DNA of 64,000 nt from Stenotrophomonas_A sp035629025 (lineage in GTDB: Bacteria > Pseudomonadota > Gammaproteobacteria > Xanthomonadales > Xanthomonadaceae), in assembly GCA_035629025.1 (NCBI GenBank), contig DASPIU010000043.1, positions 12,144 to 76,143 of the forward strand, in the 5' to 3' direction. The notes under the pieces are model-generated. The model had not been told where the DNA came from, did not search any database, and was given only the letters and a program-made list of their open reading frames with translations. Shown one piece after another: positions 1 through 8,336 of the stretch (positions are counted from its first letter, which is position 1; each line of letters starts with the position of its first letter). The position numbers were made by a program, and so were the translations under genes.

Positions 1-1991
1 TGCCCACGCAGATTGGCCATCGCAGCGAGAAGGGCGATTTTCTCGCCCCGCGTCAGCGTCGCTTCCTACCGTTCCCGGGTTCGACCCTGGCCAAGCGGCC
101 GCCGCCGTGGCTGCTATCGGCCGCCTTGCTGGACACGCAGAAGGTCTGGGGCCTGACCAATGCCGCGATCGAGCCGGACTGGGTCATCGCCGAACTGCCG
201 CATCTGCTGCTGCGCAAGCATTTCGACCCGCATTGGTCGCGCGCGCAGGGGCAGGTGCTGGCGTCGGAGCAGATCAGCCTGTTCGGCCTGGTCCTGGCGC
301 CGAAGAAGCCCGTGCACTACGGCCGCATCAATCCCGGCGAAGCGCACGAAATCTTCGTGCGCCAGGGCCTGGTGACGGGCGAGATCAATACCCGCGCCAG
401 CTTTGTCGCCGACAACCTGCGCGTGCTCGAACAGGCGCGCGAGGAAGAGGCCAAGCTGCGCCGCGCCGGCATCGTCGCCGACGAGGGCTGGCAGGCACGC
501 TGGTATCTGGACCGCATTCCCGGAGAGATCCATTCGGCCGCCGGCCTGGACGCGTGGTGGAAGGCGTTGCCGGCCGACAAGCGCCGCCAGCTGCATTGGA
601 CGCTGGTCGATCTGCTGCCCGGCGAGGGCAGTGAGGAAGACCGCTATCCGAAGTACTTCCCGCTGGGCGATGCGCGCCTGCCGCTGCACTACAGGTTCGA
701 GCCCGGCGCGGCCGATGACGGCGTGACCCTCGAAGTGCCGCTGCACCTGCTCAACGCGCTGGACCCGGCGCGCCTGTCGTGGCTGGCGCCTGGCTTCGTC
801 GCCGACAAGGCTGCCGCGCTGATCCGCAGCTTGCCGAAGGCACAGCGCCGCAACTACGTGCCCGCGCCGGATTTCGCGCGTGCTTTCTTTGAGGCCTACG
901 CGCAGCCTTCGGCCGACGATATCCGCGGCGAGCTGGCGCGCTTCCTCGGCAAGGCCACTGGCGTGCCAGTCTCGGCCCTGGACTTCGACGAAGCGGCGCT
1001 GGAACCGCACCTGCGCATGAACCTGCGCCTGCGCGACGAGCAGGGCAAGGTATTGGCCGAGTCGCGTGTCCTCGACGCCTTGCGTGCGCGCTTTGGCGAG
1101 CGCGCCGGTGATGCCTTTGCCGCGCGTGCCGGCCGCGCGCTGGCGGCGGAGGGCCTGCGCGAATTCCCCGCCACCCCGATCCCGCGCCAGGTGCCCGGCG
1201 AAGCCGGCGTGCCCGCCTATCCGGCGCTGGTGGACCAGGGCGACAGCGCCGCGCTGCGCATCTTCGCCGACCGTGCCGAGGCCGATGCCGCGCATCCGCA
1301 GGGCGTGCGCCGGCTCATGGAGATCGCGCTGGCCGACAAGGTCAAGCAGGCACGCAAGCAGTTGCCCGTTTCGCCCAAGACCGGGCTGCTGTACGCCGCC
1401 ATCGAGACGCAGGAGCGCCTGCGCGGCGACCTGGTGGATGCGGCGTTGAACGCGCTGCTCGATCACGGCCTCGATGGCATCCGTGACGCGGGCGCCTTCG
1501 CTCAGCGCCGCGATGAAGTTGGCAAGCAGCTGTTTGGCGAAGCAATGCAGCGGTTGAAGCTGGCCGAGGAAATCCTGACCGGCGTGGCCACGCTCAAGCC
1601 CGCGCTGGAGGCGCCGCTGATGGGCTGGGCGCGCGGTAATCTCGATGACTTGCAGGCGCAGCTTTCGGCGTTGGTGCACCCGGGCTTTCTGCGGCAGACC
1701 CCGGCCGATGCGCTGGCGCAGTTGCCGCGCTACCTCAAGGCGATGAGCTTGCGCGCCGAGCGTGCCAAGCGCGACCCGACTCGCGACCAGGCGCGCATGC
1801 TGGAGCTGCGGCCCTTCATCGATGCGCTGGCCGAGGCCGAGGCGTCGGGTCAGCGCGAGCGTCCGGAATGGCAGGCCTTGCGTTGGGATCTGGAGGAGCT
1901 GCGTGTTTCCTTGTTTGCGCAGGAACTGGGCGCGCGCGGCGGCATCTCGGCCAAGAAGCTTGCGCAGCGGGTGGCGGCGCTGCGCGGCTGA
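1..1991 (+). CDS. hrpA: ATP-dependent RNA helicase HrpA, C-terminal part (5' end outside window)
   Basis: The frame is open from base 3 to the TGA at 1989-1991, about 662 residues, with no start at the left edge, so the helicase core (Walker A, DEAH box) lies outside the window. What is seen fits the long C-terminal half of HrpA (DUF3418): GHRSEKGDFLAPRQRRF at the edge, then VHYGRINPGEAHEIFVR around base 315, and an Arg/Glu-rich helical end. HrpA is a DEAH-box RNA helicase; in E. coli it has been linked to mRNA processing and rescue of stalled ribosomes. An ATG or TTG further in could be called as a start, but the conserved family sequence runs straight through it, so the gene is truncated by the window and not by mutation. 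Confidence 0.9.
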   Translation, partial: PTQIGHRSEKGDFLAPRQRRFLPFPGSTLAKRPPPWLLSAALLDTQKVWGLTNAAIEPDWVIAELPHLLLRKHFDPHWSRAQGQVLASEQISLFGLVLAPKKPVHYGRINPGEAHEIFVRQGLVTGEINTRASFVADNLRVLEQAREEEAKLRRAGIVADEGWQARWYLDRIPGEIHSAAGLDAWWKALPADKRRQLHWTLVDLLPGEGSEEDRYPKYFPLGDARLPLHYRFEPGAADDGVTLEVPLHLLNALDPARLSWLAPGFVADKAAALIRSLPKAQRRNYVPAPDFARAFFEAYAQPSADDIRGELARFLGKATGVPVSALDFDEAALEPHLRMNLRLRDEQGKVLAESRVLDALRARFGERAGDAFAARAGRALAAEGLREFPATPIPRQVPGEAGVPAYPALVDQGDSAALRIFADRAEADAAHPQGVRRLMEIALADKVKQARKQLPVSPKTGLLYAAIETQERLRGDLVDAALNALLDHGLDGIRDAGAFAQRRDEVGKQLFGEAMQRLKLAEEILTGVATLKPALEAPLMGWARGNLDDLQAQLSALVHPGFLRQTPADALAQLPRYLKAMSLRAERAKRDPTRDQARMLELRPFIDALAEAEASGQRERPEWQALRWDLEELRVSLFAQELGARGGISAKKLAQRVAALRG

Positions 1992-2028
1992 CCACCGAAC
2001 GGTTCCGTGCTTCTTGTCTGTGCTTCTT

Positions 2029-2105
2029 GTAGGAGGGGCTTCAGCCCCGACCAGGCGGAGTCGTGATCTGGCAAATGGCGGTCGCGGCTGAAGCCGCTCC
2101 TACAG
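2029..2105. repeat. REP-like palindromic repeat pair (GTAGGAG family)
   Basis: Two inverted copies of a ~25-base unit starting GTAGGAG and containing GGCTTCAGCC face each other across ~28 bases. The left copy has GGGGCTTCAGCCCC, the right one the complement of GCGGCTTCAGCCGC. The same unit recurs at 16453, 30749 and 42016. It lies between the convergent hrpA and chloride-channel genes and could fold in RNA from either strand. Confidence 0.8.
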
Positions 2106-2136
2106 TGCGCCCATCAGGCATCCGTTCGGCGCACGC

Positions 2137-3918
2137 TCACTCGCCATCTTCCACCCGCTCGCCCATCAACTCGCGCTGGCGCTTGTCCAGCTCCTCGGCA
2201 TAGCGCTTGCGCACGAAACTTTCCGACAGCACACCCAACACCTGACCCTGCGTATCCACCACCGCCATTTCGTCGCTCTGGGTCTGGTCGAAGCGCTGCA
2301 TCACCGCCACCACATCCGCATCAGCCGGCAACACCACATCGCGGTTGCCAGCGAAATCGCCCAGCACCGCTTCCGGCTTGACCCCGTCCGCATAGACGCT
2401 GGCCACGGTGACGATACCGGCATAGCGGCCGCTGCCATCGAGCAACACCACCCGCGTGCCCGAGCCCAGCGGGAAGCGATGGCGGAATTCGGCCACCGTC
2501 GCCGCCGCATCCATCGTCGCCGGGTCGCGGCGCATCATCCGCCCGGCACTGAGGTTGTGAATCCAGCCCACGTCGCGCGCGCTTTTGACGCTCTCGCCGC
2601 GCAGATGCAGGCGCCACGTCGAGAACGAATAGCCGAAGACCTGACGCACCACCGTGCTCGCCACCAGCACCGCGGCCATCACCGCACTGGCCAGGACGAA
2701 GTCGTGCGTGCCTTCCAGCACCAGCATCGCCATTGTCATCGGCGCGCCCACCACCGCGGCCGCCAGCGCCGCCATGCCGGCCAGCGCCGCGGAGGTCGGG
2801 TCAACCAGCACGTCGCCCATGCCGAGGTTGATCAGCCCGGCATACAGCGCGCCCACGAGCGAACCCATGAACAGCGAGGCAAAGAACAGGCCGCCGCGGA
2901 AACCAAAGCCCAGCGAGATGCCCGACGCCAGGCACTTGAGCAGCAGCAACACGCCTAGCCAGAGCAGCGGCGTATGCCCGGTGAGGTCGATGTGCAGCGC
3001 GCCATGGCCTGAGGACAGCGTCTGCGGCGTCACCAACGCCAGCGGAATCAGCAGCAGCCCGCCCAGCACCGGCCGCGCCCAGGCCGGCAGCGGTGTGCGG
3101 TTCACCCGCTGCTCGATGCCGGTGACCAGTCGCATCACCGCCACACCGACCAGCGCGCAGACCAGCCCCAGCGCGGCGAAGATCGCATAGTCGCGCGGGT
3201 GCAGCGCCGCCACCGTGGCCGCTGGCAACAGATACGGCGGCACGCCGGCAGCCTCGGCAATGAAACTGCCGGCCAGCGCGGCGACCGCCACCGCCGCCAG
3301 CGCGGAAGGGGTGTAGGCGCCGATGACGATTTCAAAGGCATAGAACGCACCCGCCAGCGGCGCACCGAAGGCGGCGGCAATCGCGCCGGCCGCGCCCGCG
3401 CCGACCAGGGTGCGGATGTCGGCGCGACGCAGGCGCAGCACCTTGCCCAGTTGCGAGCCGCTGCCCGCGCCCATCTGCGTGTAGGCCGCCTCCAGACCGA
3501 CCGAGGCGCCAAAGCCGTTGGACAGCAGCGTCTGCAGCGACACCACCAGGTTGTCGCGCATCGACATGCGCCCGCCATGCAGCGCGTTGGCCTCCACCGC
3601 GTCGAGCAGTTGCCGGCGCCGCGCCCGCGCCGCGCGCCCGATCAGGCCGACCAGCAGGCCGCCCACCGGCAACACCCATAGCGTGTCCAGGCCGACGCTG
3701 GGCAGCGAACTGAGCCGCGCGTCCTCGTCGAATCCGTACAGCCAGGCCTGCAGCGAATGCGCCAGGCCGGCCTGCAGCAGTGTCAGCAAGCCAGCAATGA
3801 GCCCGACCAGCAGCGCCAGGGCGATGAAGCCGCCTTCGCTGCGGCGAAAGAACCGGCGCAGCGCCGGCAGCAGCCCCGCCTCGCGGACCGTCGCGCCGGC
3901 AGACTCGGGCGCGGACAT
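2137..3918 (-). CDS. ClC-family anion channel/antiporter with C-terminal CBS domains
   Basis: 593-residue inner-membrane protein with about ten or more hydrophobic segments (residues ~30-450) followed by a soluble tail (~460-590) that fits a CBS pair. The fold is ClC: SVGLEAAYTQ (139-148) sits where ClC proteins carry the GREGP gating motif, FEIVIG (195-200) where the internal proton glutamate lies, and GFGFRGGLFFASLF (337-350) in the GxFxP region. Motifs are divergent: no GSGIP is seen, the gating Glu (E143) is kept, but the flanking Arg and Pro are replaced (GLEAA). Ion and coupling mode cannot be told. The CBS domains suggest adenine-nucleotide regulation. The ATG is 4 bases from the stop of the upstream secreted-protein gene, so the two are probably co-transcribed. 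Confidence 0.85.
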   Translation of the reverse strand: MSAPESAGATVREAGLLPALRRFFRRSEGGFIALALLVGLIAGLLTLLQAGLAHSLQAWLYGFDEDARLSSLPSVGLDTLWVLPVGGLLVGLIGRAARARRRQLLDAVEANALHGGRMSMRDNLVVSLQTLLSNGFGASVGLEAAYTQMGAGSGSQLGKVLRLRRADIRTLVGAGAAGAIAAAFGAPLAGAFYAFEIVIGAYTPSALAAVAVAALAGSFIAEAAGVPPYLLPAATVAALHPRDYAIFAALGLVCALVGVAVMRLVTGIEQRVNRTPLPAWARPVLGGLLLIPLALVTPQTLSSGHGALHIDLTGHTPLLWLGVLLLLKCLASGISLGFGFRGGLFFASLFMGSLVGALYAGLINLGMGDVLVDPTSAALAGMAALAAAVVGAPMTMAMLVLEGTHDFVLASAVMAAVLVASTVVRQVFGYSFSTWRLHLRGESVKSARDVGWIHNLSAGRMMRRDPATMDAAATVAEFRHRFPLGSGTRVVLLDGSGRYAGIVTVASVYADGVKPEAVLGDFAGNRDVVLPADADVVAVMQRFDQTQSDEMAVVDTQGQVLGVLSESFVRKRYAEELDKRQRELMGERVEDGE

Positions 3919-3922
3919 CGGC

Positions 3923-4477
3923 TTACTTCACGCGGTGCACTTTCGGCGTGGCGTTGGTCCCTTCGACCTGCAGGTACCAGACGCCGGCAATGCCCGGCTT
4001 GATCCGCACCTTGGGATTCTGCTTGCGCGCGCTGAGCGAGGTGGACTCGGTCTGCTCCCATTCCTGGCCGTTGGCAAGCACGAAGCGGCGGCCCTTGCCG
4101 AAGCCGGTGAACGGCCCGACGATCGAGCTCTCGATCGCCTCCTTGCTGCCGAAGTCGAAGAAGCCGCGGTTCTTGACGATCACTTCCTGGCGGCCTTCCT
4201 CGCGCGCCTGCGCCAGCGCGGCGGCGCTGGCCGCGCTGTTGCCGGCCTGGCTGGCGGCCTTGCGCGTTTCCTGTTCGACCTTGCCCTGCAGCCAGTCGTT
4301 GAGCGCGGCCAGCTCGGCCGGGCTCAGCTTGTCCAGGCCGGCGGCCTTGAACTGCGCCGGGCTCATCTCCTGCTGCAGGTCGCCACTGACAGTGCGCTGT
4401 GCCAGCGCGGTGCCGGCGGGCGAGGCAAGGGCGAGCGCGAGGACAATACCGGTGACGAGCGGGAGGGGCATGCGCAT
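3923..4477 (-). CDS. secreted protein of unknown function
   Basis: 184 residues from the ATG at 4477. The N-terminus MRMPLPLVTGIVLALALASP followed by an ALAQ site is a clear Sec signal peptide, which decides the start; the open frame runs further upstream without signal-like sequence. After cleavage comes a helical LSPAELAALNDWL segment, an Ala/Gln/Glu-rich coiled region (~70-100), then a small domain with GPFTGFGKGRRFVLANGQEWEQ-type beta sequence (~120-150), which looks SH3-like. I recognise the type from xanthomonad genomes but know no function. It is first of two genes with the ClC channel, and its upstream region is shared with the divergent relA promoter. Confidence 0.75.
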   Translation of the reverse strand: MRMPLPLVTGIVLALALASPAGTALAQRTVSGDLQQEMSPAQFKAAGLDKLSPAELAALNDWLQGKVEQETRKAASQAGNSAASAAALAQAREEGRQEVIVKNRGFFDFGSKEAIESSIVGPFTGFGKGRRFVLANGQEWEQTESTSLSARKQNPKVRIKPGIAGVWYLQVEGTNATPKVHRVK

Positions 4478-4481
4478 GACA

Positions 4482-4510
4482 TTGGTTCCGGGCCGGGGAT
4501 GCGCGATAGT
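4482..4510 (+). promoter_or_regulatory. putative sigma-70 promoter of relA
   Basis: TTGGTT (4482-4487) and GATAGT (4505-4510) are separated by 17 bases and end 28 bases before the GTG start of relA. The -35 overlaps the start region of the divergent secreted-protein gene. Confidence 0.45.
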
Positions 4511-4538
4511 GTAGACGCAACCTGTTCGACCGATCGCC

Positions 4539-6692
4539 GTGCACCACCCGCCCCCCGCCACCCTTGATGACCTGCTGCACCGCCGCTCGGCGGGGGCGAT
4601 TCCGCCACCGTTGCGCGAGGCGCTGGCGCAGGCCTGGGCGACGCTGCCGACCACGCCCGCTGCCGCGGTGCCAGCCTGGCCGGTGCTGGCCGAGACCCTG
4701 GACCTGCTGCACCTGCTCTCGGCCGACGAGGCCACCCTGACCGCCGCGCTGCTGTTCGATTTGCCCGCACTGCGCGCGGCGCTGTCGGAACTGGCGCTGG
4801 ACCCGCCGCGGCGCCAGGCCATCACCGGCTTGCTCGAAGGCCAGGACGCGGCCGATCAGGTCTGGGCGCTGCACGCCGGGCGCGAAGCCGGGCGCAACAG
4901 CGAAGGCCTGCGCCGGCTGCTGCTGGCGATCATCCACGACCTGCGCGTGGTGCCCATCCTGCTCTCGCGCCAGCTGGCGCGCATGCGCGCGGCCGGGCAG
5001 CTGCCCGAAGACCAGCGCCGCGCCCTGGCCCAGCTCACCCGCGACATCCATGCGCCGCTGGCCAACCGCCTCGGCATCTGGCAGCTGAAGTGGGAACTGG
5101 AAGACCTGGCCTTCCGCTACCTGGAGCCGGACACCTACCGGCGCATTGCCCGCGAGGTTGACGAAAGCCGCGTCGAACGCGAGCGCTACATCGAATCGGT
5201 CAGGCGCGCGCTGTCGCATGCGCTGGCCGAGCAGGGCCTGCGCGCCGAGGTCAGCGGCCGGCCGAAGCACATCTACAGCATCTGGCGGAAGATGCAGAAG
5301 AAGCATCTGGCCTTCGACCAGCTCTACGACGTGCGCGCGCTGCGGGTGATGGTCGACGACGTGGCCGCCTGCTATGCCGCGCTCGGCGTGGTGCACGCGC
5401 TGTGGGTGCCGGTGCCCAGCGAGTTCGACGACTACATCGCCCGGCCCAAGGCCAACGACTACCGCTCGCTGCACACCGCGGTGGTCGGCCCGGAAGGGCG
5501 CACCGTGGAAGTGCAGATCCGCACCCACGAGATGCACGCCCAGGCCGAACTCGGCGTGGCCGCGCACTGGAAGTACAAGGAAGGCGGCAAGGGCGCGGAA
5601 AAGGCCTTTGACCGCAAGATCAGCTGGATGCGCCAGTTGCTGGAGCAGTCACAGGAGGGCGAAGCCGGTGGCCTGGCCGGCGCGCTCGATGCCGAGCTGG
5701 TCGAGGACCGCGTCTATGCGCTGACCCCGAAGGGCGAGGTCATCGACCTGCCGCAGGGCGCCACGCCGCTGGATTTCGCCTACCACGTGCACACCATGGT
5801 CGGGCACCGCTGCCGCGGCGCCAAGATCAACGGCCGCATCGTGCCGCTGACCTACAAGCTGCGCAGTGGCGACCGCGTGGAAATCCTCACCGCCAAGGAA
5901 GCCGACCCGCGCCGCGACTGGCTGCTGCCGGCCAACGGCTTCCTCGCCAGCGGCCGTTCGCGCGACAAGGTGCGCGCCTGGTTCCACAAGCTCGACCGCG
6001 CCCGCAACGTGCAGGCCGGGCGCGAGCTGCTGGATCGCGAACTCAAGCGCCTGGGCCTGCAGCATGCCGACCTGATGGTGGCGGCCAAGCGCTTCCATGC
6101 CGACAGCATTGACGATCTGTACATCCAGGTGGCACTCGGCGACACCGGCCCGAGCCAGGTCAGCCGCGCGCTGCTGGAAGCCGAGCGTGCACAGCAGCAA
6201 CCGCCGCCCTTGCCGCGTCCCACCGCCAGGCGCACCAGCCTGGGCAAGTCCAAGTTCACCGTGCAGGGCGTGGGCAACCTGCTGGTGCAGCTGGCGCGCT
6301 GCTGCCAGCCGGTGGCCGGCGAGCCCATCGTCGGCTACCTCACCCAGAGCCGCGGGGTCACCGTGCACCGCGCCGACTGCGCCGCGCTGGCGCGGCTGGG
6401 TGCGGCCAATCCGCAGCGGCTGCTGCCGGTCGAATGGGGCCAGGCGGGCGGCGGCTACGAAGTGGACGTGCAGGTGCGCGCGATGGACCGCCGCTATCTG
6501 CTCAAGGACGTGACCAACCTGATCGCCCAGGAAGAGGCGCATGTGCTGGAAATCAACAGCGAGAACGTGCGCGACAGCGGCCAGACGCAACTGCGCCTGC
6601 GCCTGAAGGTCAGCGACTACGGACAGTTGTCCACCCTGTTGGGCAAGCTGGACGCGCTGCCTGGCGTGCATCAGGTGCGGCGCCTGGGGTGA
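4539..6692 (+). CDS. relA: GTP pyrophosphokinase RelA (ppGpp synthetase)
   Basis: 717 residues from a GTG start. It makes (p)ppGpp from ATP and GTP/GDP on starved ribosomes. Domain order: degenerate hydrolase domain (~1-200; no HD catalytic pair, so synthetase only), synthetase domain with GRPKHIYSIWRKMQKK (~240-255), the EFDD motif (295-298, the ExDD signature of monofunctional RelA) and EVQIRTHEMHAQAELG, TGS domain (~391-455, VYALTPKGEVIDLP), a zinc-finger-like region (LARCCQPVAGEPIVGYL), and a C-terminal ACT domain (~640-717). Length is close to E. coli RelA (744). A bifunctional SpoT should be encoded elsewhere. It stands alone between a divergent gene and a TPR gene 77 bases downstream. 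Confidence 0.95.
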   Translation: MHHPPPATLDDLLHRRSAGAIPPPLREALAQAWATLPTTPAAAVPAWPVLAETLDLLHLLSADEATLTAALLFDLPALRAALSELALDPPRRQAITGLLEGQDAADQVWALHAGREAGRNSEGLRRLLLAIIHDLRVVPILLSRQLARMRAAGQLPEDQRRALAQLTRDIHAPLANRLGIWQLKWELEDLAFRYLEPDTYRRIAREVDESRVERERYIESVRRALSHALAEQGLRAEVSGRPKHIYSIWRKMQKKHLAFDQLYDVRALRVMVDDVAACYAALGVVHALWVPVPSEFDDYIARPKANDYRSLHTAVVGPEGRTVEVQIRTHEMHAQAELGVAAHWKYKEGGKGAEKAFDRKISWMRQLLEQSQEGEAGGLAGALDAELVEDRVYALTPKGEVIDLPQGATPLDFAYHVHTMVGHRCRGAKINGRIVPLTYKLRSGDRVEILTAKEADPRRDWLLPANGFLASGRSRDKVRAWFHKLDRARNVQAGRELLDRELKRLGLQHADLMVAAKRFHADSIDDLYIQVALGDTGPSQVSRALLEAERAQQQPPPLPRPTARRTSLGKSKFTVQGVGNLLVQLARCCQPVAGEPIVGYLTQSRGVTVHRADCAALARLGAANPQRLLPVEWGQAGGGYEVDVQVRAMDRRYLLKDVTNLIAQEEAHVLEINSENVRDSGQTQLRLRLKVSDYGQLSTLLGKLDALPGVHQVRRLG

Positions 6693-6769
6693 GTTGATGG
6701 CGCACGACGCGTGGCGACTGGCGTCGCCATGTCACCGGCGCCAATCACCCCGCCCGCTAATATCACCAG

Positions 6770-8317
6770 GTGAATCCCGACCCCTCCCCAGCCCCGTCAC
6801 GACGCGGCCGCTTGCGCCGGACGTTGCGCGGCGCCGTGACGCGCCCGCTGCGCAGCCGGCGGCTATGGTTGGGCGCAGCCGTGGCCGCCGCCGTATTGCT
6901 GGTGCTGCTGCTCGGGTTCAAGCGGCCGCTGGCGCAGTGGCTGTGGCCGGACACGCGCATCCAGCAGTTGCTGGCGCAGGGCGAGCACGCCCTGGCGCAG
7001 GGGCGCCTGAGCGCGCCCGACGGCAGCGGCGCGCGCGAATCCTTCGAGGCCGCCCTGGCCCTGGACAGCGACCGCGGCGAGGCGCGCGACGGCCTGGCGC
7101 GCACCGGCAGCGCGGCATTGCTGCAAGGCCGCCGGGCGCTGGCGCGCAACGATGTGGACACCGCCAAGCAAGCCCTGGCTCTGGCCCGGGTACTGCAGGT
7201 GCCACGCAAGCAGTCCGACGCGCTGGCCACGCTTATCCGCGAGCACGAAGCCGCGCGTGCCGGCCTGGACGAACTGGTGACGCGCGCAAGCCGCGCGCGC
7301 GAGCAAGGGCGGCTGGATGGCGAGGCCGACAGCGCCTTGCCGCTGTACCAGCGCGTGCTGGAGCTGGCGCCGGCGCGGCTGGATGCGCTGGAAGGCCGCG
7401 AGGACGCGCTGTCCGACCTGCTGCAGCAGGGCCGCGGCGCACTCGCCCACGGTGATCTGGCCGCCGCGGCGGCATGCCTGCGTGCCGCGCGCAACTACGA
7501 CCCGGGTCATGCCGAACTGCCAGCCAGCGAAGCGGCTTTCAATGACGCGGTGCAGTCGCGCCTGCGTCGCGTCCAGGAGCGCCTGCGCCAGGGTCGCCTC
7601 GCGCAGGCGGACGCGGATCTGCGCCTGCTCGCCGGCCTGCAACCGGACCTGCCCGAGATCGCGCGCAGCAGCGAACAACTCGCCAACGCCTACGCGGCCG
7701 AGGCTGTGCGCCGTGCGCAGGACTTCGATTTCGAGGCGGCCACCAGCGCGCTGGCACAGGCACGCGCCTGGACGCCAGACGCTGCTTCCTTGCGTAACGC
7801 CGAGCAGGCGGTGGCGCGGGCGCGGCAGGCGCAGGCCTCGCAGCAGCCGGCATTGCCCGCCGCGGCCCGGGCACGGCGCCTGCGCCAGTTGCTGACACGC
7901 ATCGAACGCGCCGAGGCACAGCAGCACTGGCTCACCCCGCCCGGCGAAAGTGCCTACGACGCATTGCGCGAAGCGCAGGCGCTGGCCCCGCGTGATCCGC
8001 GTGTGCGCAACGCGGCGGCGCGGCTGGTGCCGCAGACCCGTGCCTGCTTCGAGGAAAACCTGCGCGCCAACCGCGTGCGTGGGGCGCAGGCCTGCCTGGA
8101 TGCCTGGCAGGTGCTGGCATTGCGCGACGATGGTCTGATACCGGCGCGGCGGCGCCTGGCGCAGCGCTGGATCGCGCTGGGCAGCGAGCGCCTTGGCGCG
8201 GGCGATGCCGTGTTCGCGGCCGAAGCGGTGCAGCAGGCCGCACGACTGGACCCCCGCGCCGCCGACCTGGCCGACCTGCAGGCACGCGTGCGCGCGGCCG
8301 AGGGGCGCGGTCCCTAG
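6770..8317 (+). CDS. TPR-repeat inner-membrane protein, function unknown
   Basis: 515 residues from a GTG start with a basic N-terminus (RRGRLRRTLRG) and one membrane segment (~32-50). The rest is alpha-helical, built of degenerate tetratricopeptide-like units of the form ALALARxLxVPR, LQQGRGALAHGDLAAAAACLRAA and LDPRAADLADLQ, placing a long solenoid probably in the periplasm. This suggests a scaffold or protein-interaction role; no enzyme motif is seen. It lies 77 bases after relA on the same strand and converges with the glycosyltransferase gene, whose stop is only 19 bases away. Function is not inferred. Confidence 0.7.
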   Translation: MNPDPSPAPSRRGRLRRTLRGAVTRPLRSRRLWLGAAVAAAVLLVLLLGFKRPLAQWLWPDTRIQQLLAQGEHALAQGRLSAPDGSGARESFEAALALDSDRGEARDGLARTGSAALLQGRRALARNDVDTAKQALALARVLQVPRKQSDALATLIREHEAARAGLDELVTRASRAREQGRLDGEADSALPLYQRVLELAPARLDALEGREDALSDLLQQGRGALAHGDLAAAAACLRAARNYDPGHAELPASEAAFNDAVQSRLRRVQERLRQGRLAQADADLRLLAGLQPDLPEIARSSEQLANAYAAEAVRRAQDFDFEAATSALAQARAWTPDAASLRNAEQAVARARQAQASQQPALPAAARARRLRQLLTRIERAEAQQHWLTPPGESAYDALREAQALAPRDPRVRNAAARLVPQTRACFEENLRANRVRGAQACLDAWQVLALRDDGLIPARRRLAQRWIALGSERLGAGDAVFAAEAVQQAARLDPRAADLADLQARVRAAEGRGP

Positions 8318-8336
8318 CCGCGCCTGGCGCTGCGAA

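Noticed and set aside
4539..6692. SpoT (bifunctional) call for the ppGpp synthetase
   Set aside because: No HD hydrolase motif is present and the synthetase has the EFDD (ExDD) signature of RelA.
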